From contig VXRL01000080.1 in assembly GCA_009838515.1 (NCBI GenBank), positions 34,072 through 98,071 of the forward strand: a stretch of DNA of 64,000 bases, given 5' to 3'. Below, one piece after another: positions 44,968 through 52,195 of the stretch; within the stretch, counting starts at the first letter, position 1; every line of letters starts with the position of its first letter. Under the pieces are notes generated by a model. It was given only the letters and a program-made list of their open reading frames with translations, did no database searches and was not told the DNA's origin. This stretch comes from Terriglobia bacterium. Lineage in GTDB: Bacteria; Acidobacteriota; Terriglobia; Bryobacterales; UBA6623. A program made the position numbers and the translations under genes.

Positions 44968-45021
44968 CTAGCGCAAGACCCCCCGCCCCAAAATCGGCAG
45001 CAGCGCCCGCCCGGGCGCCCC

Positions 45022-47736
45022 CTAGAAGGACAGTTCCAAGGCGAACTTGAAGGCCCTGCCGTCGTTGAGCGTATTGGTGATTTGGCCGAAGTTTGGTGAC
45101 GTTAGCTCTTTTCCCGGCTCGGCGAATTGCGGGTGGTTGAACAGGTTCAGGCTCTCGGCCCGAAATAGCAGGCTAGTGTCGCCAGGAAGTGCCCATTCCT
45201 TGGAAGCGGCAAGGTTGATGTTGAAGATTCCGTCCTTCCGGAACACGTTGCGGCCTAGGTTGCCGGCTGTGTCGTGTGGCTGGATAAACTCGAACGCCGA
45301 TTTCGGCAACTGACCGGCGGACGTGTCTGGATCGTCCGCCGAGCGGCCTAGGATGGCTGGATCCACTAGGTTCGGACGGTCGCTAGGCGAGCCGTCGACG
45401 TTCCCGAAACCCTCTCCGTCAGAGCCGGAGATAACGTCGAATGGAGTGCCTGACTTGCCCAGCACCACCGCGCTCAGCTGCCAGCCGCCGAGCACGGCTT
45501 GCAGCGCACCCGGCAGGGCCGGCGCACGCCACTGCGATTGGATGAGCATGGCGTGGGGCTGGTCGAACGAGCTCACGGCCCGCAGTTCGGCGTGCGAATT
45601 GAATTCCGACTGGCTGCGCCCCAGCCTTCCGGAGCGCCCTGACGCGGTATTGGAGAAGTCGTTCCCGAGGTCGATCGCCTTGCTCCACCAATACGAGGCG
45701 TCCAGCGTGAGTCCTTTCCAAGAGGGGATGCGTAGCGTGGCTTTTCCCGCGTCGAAGTACGCTCTCGAGCCGTTCAGGCCCAACCGGTTGTCAAAAAAGC
45801 GTGGGTCGGGTCGTCGTTGGTTGACGGTGCGCGTGGTCTGGGGGATTCCGGGCACCGGCTGGGCGCGATTGGTGTACCACAGCGTCAGTAGCTTGTGTGT
45901 CCGGCTGCCCACGTAGCCCAAGCTCAGGATCCAGTCCCCGCCGAGCGGAATCTGCCAGTCAAGTCCGTATTGGTGCGAATACGGAGTGGCCAGTTCAGGG
46001 TCCATCCCGAAGACGGTTGACCGTGCGTTGGGATTGAGATCGCCGGGCTTGAGTCGACTCAGGGGTTCTACCAGGTCCGGGACTTGCACCGCGATGTTGA
46101 GGTTCTGCGGCGGACTGAAGCGCGACTGCCCGTACGTGACGTCGAAGATCTGGCCGTAGTGGATCCCGTACGATCCCCGCAACACCCCGGAGCGGCGGCC
46201 CAGATCATAGGCGAAGCCGAACCTCGGCGCAAAGTTGTTGCAGTCGCAGTCGTATGGAATTTCAGTCAAGCCCTGCACCTCGGCCGGCGCGGTGACCGGT
46301 TCGAAGCGCAGCCCGATGTTGAACGTCAGCCCCTTGGCGGCCTTCCATTCGTCGCCGACGTAGTACTGCATGGCCCAGTTGCGGAATCCGCGATGGATGC
46401 TGCCGACGGCAACGCGGTACACGCTCGGCGTGCCCAGGCGGATGTTGGTGATTGCGTCGCGCCCGAAGTCGTTGCGGAAGAAGAACAGCCCGCGGTGGCT
46501 CTCAGCTTCCGATCCGTTGACCTGCCTGCGGGTCAGCTCCGCTCCGGCCGTCCATTTGTGATTTCCAGCGAGATGCTCGGCCCGCGCGGCGTAGGTGAAG
46601 CGGTTCAGGGCCCGGTCGATGGGTATGTTCGAGCTGGGGCCGAGGAATTCGACCACGAAACCGGTCAGCACGAGCGGCCCCACAGCGGATTCTTCGGGAA
46701 CGAGCAGGCTGGCGACCCGCTCGTACGCTGCCGTCAGGCTGGTGGTCGTCGCTGGCGACCAAGTTCGGTTCCATGTCGCCGCGGCGACATGGTTCTTGGT
46801 GGTGGTGTCGGGATTCTGGCCGCCCACTAGTTGGAATGCGTCAACGTTCTGTCCGGTGTGGCTGTAATTCAGGACCAACTCGTCGTCCTCGCGGATGGCT
46901 TGGCGCAGACGGACCGAGCCGCGGTCGTTGTTGATGGCTTGGATATCGTTCGTGTTCAGCGCGCGCGGGTTGATGTCGGTTCGATTCGGTAGTTCGTTGG
47001 GGTAGGCGTCCAGCAGGCGCTGGACATACGCGCGGCGCGCGGGGTCCGTCGCGAGCGGCGTCCGCTCGTCCGGTGCGGGCACGAGCACGTTGCCGTTTAC
47101 GTTGCCGCGCGAGCGCACTTGGCTGCCGTCAAGCATGAGCGACGCGCCACTCCAGGCCGGCAGGCCGACCGTGAACCCGTAAGAGTTGTCGTGTGCCGGT
47201 CGAACGCCGCCGGCTTGGAAGAACGAGCGCGCGCTCGTGACGCTGTTCTGATGCATCCAGCGAAGAGTGCCGTGGGCTCGCGCAACCGGTGCGAGCGCTG
47301 CCTGCCGCAGCCGCTTCGGCGGCTGGCCGAACTCGGCGGCGAAGTAGCGCTGATCGATGCGCACGTCGGTCGGGACGATCGCAGTGGTGCCCATCCGAGT
47401 GGTGAGCTCGCGGAGGACGTTGTTGTCGATCAACGTGATTCGGACGTTCTCGTTCCGCCGGCCTTCGCCCCCGCCGGAATCCACCTCGCCCAGCAGGTTC
47501 AATGCCGTGCGCCCCGCGGCTGCCTCTGACTCCTCCGTTCCCGAGTCGGCGTCGGACTCTGGTCTGACTTCTTCTGTCGGCTCTTGAGCCGCGATAGCGG
47601 CGGCGAAGACCACGGCTGCGGCGGTCGCTTGCAGACAGGGGCCCACTGACAGCGGCGCTCGCCTGCCGGGTGTGGGCCGACCGTCCCTGCCCGCACTCGA
47701 GGACTCCCTGCGAGCGTCACGGCAAGATTCCGTCAT
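45022..47736 (-). CDS. TonB-dependent receptor, Oar-like, without a recognisable carboxypeptidase-like N-domain
   Basis: The 904-residue outer-membrane receptor has an internal hydrophobic segment near residues 36-50 (TAAAVVFAAAIAAQ) as its signal. An acidic linker is followed by a reduced plug (NVRITLIDNNVLRELTTRMG), then a long beta-barrel (WMHQNSVTSARSFFQAGG, YYVGDEWKAAKGLTFNIGLRFEP, NNFAPRFGFAYDLG, WSKAIDLGNDFS) ending in aromatic LELSF. Barrel sequences match acidobacterial Oar-like receptors, but the CarboxypepD-reg domain seen in the receptor at 62035 is absent. Its ATG overlaps by 4 nt the stop of the upstream enolase-superfamily gene, so receptor and dehydratase are co-translated; a sugar acid or oligosaccharide is a likely ligand. 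Confidence 0.88.
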   Translation of the reverse strand: MTESCRDARRESSSAGRDGRPTPGRRAPLSVGPCLQATAAAVVFAAAIAAQEPTEEVRPESDADSGTEESEAAAGRTALNLLGEVDSGGGEGRRNENVRITLIDNNVLRELTTRMGTTAIVPTDVRIDQRYFAAEFGQPPKRLRQAALAPVARAHGTLRWMHQNSVTSARSFFQAGGVRPAHDNSYGFTVGLPAWSGASLMLDGSQVRSRGNVNGNVLVPAPDERTPLATDPARRAYVQRLLDAYPNELPNRTDINPRALNTNDIQAINNDRGSVRLRQAIREDDELVLNYSHTGQNVDAFQLVGGQNPDTTTKNHVAAATWNRTWSPATTTSLTAAYERVASLLVPEESAVGPLVLTGFVVEFLGPSSNIPIDRALNRFTYAARAEHLAGNHKWTAGAELTRRQVNGSEAESHRGLFFFRNDFGRDAITNIRLGTPSVYRVAVGSIHRGFRNWAMQYYVGDEWKAAKGLTFNIGLRFEPVTAPAEVQGLTEIPYDCDCNNFAPRFGFAYDLGRRSGVLRGSYGIHYGQIFDVTYGQSRFSPPQNLNIAVQVPDLVEPLSRLKPGDLNPNARSTVFGMDPELATPYSHQYGLDWQIPLGGDWILSLGYVGSRTHKLLTLWYTNRAQPVPGIPQTTRTVNQRRPDPRFFDNRLGLNGSRAYFDAGKATLRIPSWKGLTLDASYWWSKAIDLGNDFSNTASGRSGRLGRSQSEFNSHAELRAVSSFDQPHAMLIQSQWRAPALPGALQAVLGGWQLSAVVLGKSGTPFDVISGSDGEGFGNVDGSPSDRPNLVDPAILGRSADDPDTSAGQLPKSAFEFIQPHDTAGNLGRNVFRKDGIFNINLAASKEWALPGDTSLLFRAESLNLFNHPQFAEPGKELTSPNFGQITNTLNDGRAFKFALELSF

Positions 47737-48827
47737 TCGGGCTGCATCCGGTCAATAGCCTCTTGATCGAACCGCAGTCCCAGCCCAGGCTCTTCCGACA
47801 AGACGAGGGCTCCGTCGCTGGCGGCGACCTGCGGCACCTCTTCGAACAGGGGAAGCGCCCAGGGCATGTGTTCGGCAATCGTGCCGTTGGGAGCGGCCGC
47901 AATGCAGTGGCCTAGGATTTCCGGTGCCAGATGGCTCACCACCGGCTTGTTGAAGGCTTCTGCGGCGTGTGCCGCCTTCATCCAGTGCGTGATGCCTCCC
48001 GCGCGAAGCAGGTCGACCATCACAATGTCCACTGCCCGGCGTTCCAGCAATTCCCCGAATGGAAGAACCCCGTAGTGGTATTCGCCGGTCGCGATGGGGA
48101 GAGAGAGCTTGTCTGCAAGGTATGCCAGGCCGGTATAGTCCTGGTGGTGGATGGGATCCTCGAGCCAGGTCAGCTCGTAGGCCTCCATCGCCTTGCCTGC
48201 TGCGAGCGCGAGGTCCACGGTCCAACCTTGGTTGATGTCCACCATCACGTCGGTGTCGTCATTTACCGCCGAGATCAGCGCATCCATTCGGTCGACTTCG
48301 TTCTCCAGGCTCGGCTCGTCTCCCATCCGGAATTTCATCCCTCGGAAGCCCTTCTCGATGAGTTCGGCCGCCGTGGTGGCTAGCTGATCGCCGCTATAGT
48401 TGCGCCAGAGGTAGCCGCTGGCATAAGTGGGAACGCGGTTGGACTCTCCGCCCAGAAGGCGGAACAACGGCTGGCCCGCAGCCTTGCCCTTGATGTCCCA
48501 CAGTGCCACGTCGATCGCGGCGGCAGCAGAGGTTACCATCCCGGCCGGTGCTCCAAGGCCGCCCATCATCAGCAGTTTCGAGCTGATAGCTTCCACCGCA
48601 GACGGGTCCGCACCAAGCGTCCAGCCCGCCAGCGCGTCCAGAGTCGCTTGGAGGGCCTTGAGCATCTCGACCCGAACGAAGCCGCAATAGCCGATTCCGG
48701 TCAACCCGTCATCGGTCCTCAGCTCAAGCGTTACGAAGTTCGCCATTTGCGCCGCGGTGGGCTCCATGGCCGGGTCGGCACTAGCCGATGGGCAGGCTAC
48801 TTGGGTCTGAAAGGACGTGATCTTCAT
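47733..48827 (-). CDS. Enolase-superfamily (mandelate racemase/muconate lactonizing type) dehydratase
   Basis: The 364-residue product is counted from ATG 48827 (MKITSFQTQV); upstream residues are Arg-rich and rejected. The capping domain is followed by the barrel: KGFRGMKFRMG in place of the usual K-x-K, VMVDINQGW (metal Asp), WLEDPIHHQ (metal Glu), ATGEYHYG (metal Glu) and VVSHLAPEILGH (His base). This MR subgroup dehydrates acid sugars such as galactarate, talarate or fuconate; which one is not clear. No signal peptide is seen. It is followed with an ATGA overlap by the TonB receptor and preceded by lipocalin-like and SMP-30 genes. Confidence 0.9.
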   Translation of the reverse strand: MKITSFQTQVACPSASADPAMEPTAAQMANFVTLELRTDDGLTGIGYCGFVRVEMLKALQATLDALAGWTLGADPSAVEAISSKLLMMGGLGAPAGMVTSAAAAIDVALWDIKGKAAGQPLFRLLGGESNRVPTYASGYLWRNYSGDQLATTAAELIEKGFRGMKFRMGDEPSLENEVDRMDALISAVNDDTDVMVDINQGWTVDLALAAGKAMEAYELTWLEDPIHHQDYTGLAYLADKLSLPIATGEYHYGVLPFGELLERRAVDIVMVDLLRAGGITHWMKAAHAAEAFNKPVVSHLAPEILGHCIAAAPNGTIAEHMPWALPLFEEVPQVAASDGALVLSEEPGLGLRFDQEAIDRMQPE

Positions 48828-48924
48828 GGCTACGTATGATGCCTCTCCGCCGGGCCAGCGAAGCTGCAAGCCGTCGGGACCTCCAAAGCCAAGACCAGTA
48901 TAGACACCAGCCCGGCGCAGCCTC

Positions 48925-49359
48925 CTACGCGGTCTCCGATCGTCTCCAAACAAGGCGCGTACGGTACGAAGCGCTCCCGGACGCGATCGGCGGCGTCTCG
49001 ATCACCAGCGTTGCTCCTTCCAAGCGGAAGTGCCGGACTTGGTCGGTGCCAACCCAGTTCGGATGCCAGCTCCCCAGCACGCGGTGCGTCACCGTGCCGC
49101 TTTCTTCGTCTACCGCGTAGGTTCCGTAGTAGCCGAGGTATCCCAGGAAGGCTTCCTTGGCCTGTTCCGCGGACGCTTGGCGCGCGCCCGTGCGGAACTT
49201 GGTCACGTCACGGCGCATCAAATGCCCGGTGACGTACCCGCTCGAGGTGTAAACCAGCAGGCCCTCCGGGTCCGCGCCATACGGCAAATCCACCTTTCCG
49301 TCCGCCCAAACGATTTTGCATGCCACGAGGCGGTAGGCTCCCGCAAGGCTCACTGGCAT
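48925..49359 (-). CDS. Lipocalin-like domain protein
   Basis: The 144-residue product is counted from ATG 49359 (MPVSLAGAYRLVACKIVWADG). The pattern G-A-Y-R-L-V, PYGADPEGLLVYTSSGYVTGHLMR, GTYAVDEESGTVTHRVLGSWHPNWVGTDQVRHFRLEG and ETPP is that of the bacterial lipocalin-like family (PF13924), small beta-barrels that bind hydrophobic or aromatic ligands. No signal is evident. It sits 34 nt after the SMP-30 gene and about 100 nt before the enolase-superfamily gene, all on the minus strand. Confidence 0.85.
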   Translation of the reverse strand: MPVSLAGAYRLVACKIVWADGKVDLPYGADPEGLLVYTSSGYVTGHLMRRDVTKFRTGARQASAEQAKEAFLGYLGYYGTYAVDEESGTVTHRVLGSWHPNWVGTDQVRHFRLEGATLVIETPPIASGSASYRTRLVWRRSETA

Positions 49360-49393
49360 CGGTTGTTTCGTGCCGCCCGTCGCGGCGTTTCGG

Positions 49394-50230
49394 TCAAGGC
49401 AGGCCCGCCCCGGGAACATCGACGGCGATGGTTTCGACACGGGCGCTGCGCAGTTCTAAGGCTCGCTCGGGTTGGGTCGTGTCGGATGTGAGTGCGAACA
49501 AGGTCCGGCGGTCGGGGCCGCCGAGCATGCAGGCGATCGCTTTGCGGCCGACCTCGATGCGGCGGGTGATGACCCCGCCGTGGCGCACGCGTACCAACGC
49601 CCGTTCGGTCGGCGAGGCGACCCACACGCACCCTTCCGCGTCTAGGCAGATGCCATCGGGAGCCATGCCGATATCGGCCCAGACGCGTCGGTTCGAGAGG
49701 GAGCCGTCGCGCTCTATATCGAAGGCCGTCAAGCGACGGCCGTAGCTCTCGCCCACGATGAGCGTGCGGCCGTCGTCGGAAATGACCGTGCCGTTCGGAA
49801 ACATGAGATCGTCGGCGACTACCCTAGCGGATCCGTCAGTCTCGACGGCGATCAGGCTTGCGGGCTGGAAGCCAGCGTGGGAGAAGTGGTCGAAGCCGAA
49901 GTGCCCGACGTAAGCGCGGCCTTGGCGGTCGACCACCATGTCGTTGCATTCGCACGGTGCCAATCCGCTCAGGTCCGCATGTTCCACAAACCCGCTCGAC
50001 TCCATGCGCAGCACCTTGCGATCGCTCATCGACACGGCCAGCATGCGGCCGTCGGGCAGCCAGCCCAGGCCGGACGGCCGCTGGGGCACGCTGGCGAACC
50101 CCTTAGCGTTGCCGTCCATGTCCACGGTCATGATCTGGCCGCCGTGCATGTCGGAGAACCACAGCCTGTCGTCCCGCCAGCGCGGGCCTTCCAAGAATGC
50201 GCCGCCATCGAGCAGCACTTGGGGCTTCAT
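49394..50230 (-). CDS. SMP-30/gluconolactonase (LRE) family lactonase
   Basis: The 278-residue six-bladed propeller hydrolyses sugar lactones to aldonic acids, using one bound metal. Visible are E-G-P-R-W-R-D-D-R-L-W-F-S-D (metal Glu), QRPSGLGWLPDGRMLAVSM, the CNDMVVDRQGRAYVGHFGFD segment (substrate and metal Asn), LMFPNGTVISDDGRTLIVGES and APDGICLDAEGCVWVA (metal Asp). It heads a minus-strand set with lipocalin-like, enolase-superfamily and TonB genes. With the dehydratase it makes the first two steps of a lactone to 2-keto-3-deoxy acid route. Confidence 0.91.
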   Translation of the reverse strand: MKPQVLLDGGAFLEGPRWRDDRLWFSDMHGGQIMTVDMDGNAKGFASVPQRPSGLGWLPDGRMLAVSMSDRKVLRMESSGFVEHADLSGLAPCECNDMVVDRQGRAYVGHFGFDHFSHAGFQPASLIAVETDGSARVVADDLMFPNGTVISDDGRTLIVGESYGRRLTAFDIERDGSLSNRRVWADIGMAPDGICLDAEGCVWVASPTERALVRVRHGGVITRRIEVGRKAIACMLGGPDRRTLFALTSDTTQPERALELRSARVETIAVDVPGAGLP

Positions 50231-50503
50231 CGGTCTCCCCCTGTCAACGGATTCCGGCAGCCCCTCACAAGCGAGGCGAGACAGTCAGGCGGAGCCGCAG
50301 CAGTTCCAACCGGACGCATGCCTGGATGTCGAGCTTGGCCATATTGCGGTCTCTTGACCCTTGGCGCGCAACAACCCAGATTGCTCCGGCCTCGGGCCTC
50401 TGCCGGGATGAACACGACGTTGGACGACTGCCGCTTGATCGCTTTCGCAGTTGCGCTCGCGCCAGTCAGAATTGCAGATACGGTAGCAGAGCGCTCGATG
50501 TGT

Positions 50504-50776
50504 TCACGAAACGGTCGGTGGCTTCTGGCGCTGTTCGATGTTTGGCTCCAACGGCCGGCCCACGGCCATCGGATACATGGTCCCCAACGAGTCCACGTCC
50601 CAAACCCTGCCCTGCACAAGGCTCCTGAGTTTCTCGAAATGCTCCGCTGCGAGCTTCCGCGACTCGCCTTCCGCGACGGTTTCATCGAGCCGCGGTCTCG
50701 ACGGCAAGCCGGCGGTCATTTCCGGGTGCGTCTCGCGCTTCTTGCTGGTGAACCCGCCGAGTCCCGAACTGGGCAT
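50504..50776 (-). CDS. Small hypothetical protein
   Basis: A 90-residue frame starting 27 nt after the DUF1501 gene on the same strand. Basic N-terminus; the segment KLAAEHFEKLRSLVQGRVWDVDSLG looks like an ordered helix-containing domain and is not Arg/Pro-rich, which favours a real gene over a shadow. I recognise no family. It may be the last gene of the DUF operon or the tail of a larger decayed gene. The 270 bases beyond it, up to the SMP-30 start, hold nothing I can identify. Confidence 0.35.
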   Translation of the reverse strand: MPSSGLGGFTSKKRETHPEMTAGLPSRPRLDETVAEGESRKLAAEHFEKLRSLVQGRVWDVDSLGTMYPMAVGRPLEPNIEQRQKPPTVS

Positions 50777-50803
50777 TCCCGACTCGAGAGCCGTATTTGG
50801 CGC

Positions 50804-52177
50804 TTACACAAGCGGTGCCCGGATGGGCTTGCCTCGATTCGCCAGTCGGACGGGTCGGTTCGTCGGAGTGTGGTACTCCTTGTCGGGGTCGATGCCGAGG
50901 CGGTCGTAGATCGTTGCTGTCAGGTCTTCCATCGAAACGGGATCGTCTTTGGGCTCTCCGCCAACAGCGTCTGACGAGCCGTAAACCTGTCCCCCCTGGA
51001 TTCCCGCGCCTGCAAGTACCACGGAGAACACCTGCGGCCAGTGATCGCGCCCCGCATTTGGATTGACCTTCGGGGTCCGCCCGAACTCGCCAGAAACGAC
51101 GACGAGCGTCGATTCCAGCAATCCCCGCTGGTGCAGGTCGTCAATTAGGGTCGCAAATGCTGCGTCAAACTCGGGCAGAAGGACCATTTCGCAGCGATTG
51201 AAGTTGTCGGAGTGCGTATCCCAGATTGCCCTGGCCGCGTTGATGGTCACAAACCGGACACCACCCTCGACCAGCCGGCGAGCCAGCAAGCATCCCTGCC
51301 CGATCGGCGTTCGGCCATAGCGGTTGCGCAATGGCTCGGGCTCGCTGGCGATGTCAAACGCGTACTTGACAGCGGGCGAGCGGATGATGCTCTCGGCTTC
51401 CTGGAAGAACCGCTCCCGGTCCGCGAACATCCCCTTGGTGTCGCGCTCCTTGAATCTCGCATCGAGCCTCTTAACCAGCCACCGGCGGTCCGAGATCTCG
51501 CTCCAGTCCATGTCCAACGGGATCTCGACATCATCGATTCGAAAGTCCGGGGAGCTTGGGTCGCTCCGCACCCAGAACGGAGAATACGCACTGCCAAGGA
51601 ACCCCGGTCCTGCCGCGTGGTCCAAGGTGGCGTTGAGCACGTATGGCGGCAAGCCGTTGCGGGGCCCCAGTTCGTTGGCGACGACCGCCCCGCGGCTCGG
51701 AAAGTCCACCGACTGGAGCGGCATGAAGCCCGTCATCAGGTAGTAGACGCCGGTGAAGTGGATCGCCGTGTCGCCGTAGACGGAGCGTAGGATGGCGAAC
51801 TTGTCGGCTTGGCGGGCGATCTGCGGCATGTGCTCGCAGATCTGGATTCCAGGAACATTCGTGGGGATCGGCTTGAACAAGCCTGCAACGTCTGAGGGAG
51901 CCTCCGGCTTCATGTCGAATGTCTCGTGCTGCGGCGGGCCCCCATCCAGGACGATCATGATGCATGCCCGGTCGGGCACGCGCTCGGCCTGCGACGCGCC
52001 AAGACGGAGGTAGTCGCCAAGCCCGAGGCCGAGCGCGCTCAGCGAACCCATGCGCAAGAACTCCCGGCGCCCCCAAATGCCTGGGGGCGTGACGCCGTAG
52101 TAGCCTCGTCCTCGCATCGTGGTTCGGTGGATCATCGTGGTACGGGATTTGCTGGATCGGGCATCCCGGTCGACCAC
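50804..52177 (-). CDS. DUF1501 domain protein, Tat-exported
   Basis: The 457-residue protein starts at GTG 52177 behind AGGAGG. An internal Tat signal (WGRREFLRMGSLSALGLGLG) precedes DUF1501, an alkaline-phosphatase/sulfatase-like fold of unknown activity. Family marks are CIMIVLDGGPPQHETFDMKP, ILRSVYGDTAIHFTGVYYLMTGF, SRGAVVANELG, LLARRLVEGGVRFVTI, VVVSGEFGRTPKVN, GRDHWPQVFSVVLAGAG and DLTATIYDRLGIDP. The sulfatase-type CxPxR is absent, so it is not a formylglycine sulfatase. It follows the Ig/DUF1549 gene by 18 nt. Confidence 0.92.
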   Translation of the reverse strand: MVDRDARSSKSRTTMIHRTTMRGRGYYGVTPPGIWGRREFLRMGSLSALGLGLGDYLRLGASQAERVPDRACIMIVLDGGPPQHETFDMKPEAPSDVAGLFKPIPTNVPGIQICEHMPQIARQADKFAILRSVYGDTAIHFTGVYYLMTGFMPLQSVDFPSRGAVVANELGPRNGLPPYVLNATLDHAAGPGFLGSAYSPFWVRSDPSSPDFRIDDVEIPLDMDWSEISDRRWLVKRLDARFKERDTKGMFADRERFFQEAESIIRSPAVKYAFDIASEPEPLRNRYGRTPIGQGCLLARRLVEGGVRFVTINAARAIWDTHSDNFNRCEMVLLPEFDAAFATLIDDLHQRGLLESTLVVVSGEFGRTPKVNPNAGRDHWPQVFSVVLAGAGIQGGQVYGSSDAVGGEPKDDPVSMEDLTATIYDRLGIDPDKEYHTPTNRPVRLANRGKPIRAPLV

Positions 52178-52195
52178 AAGCGTTCCTCCTGACCG

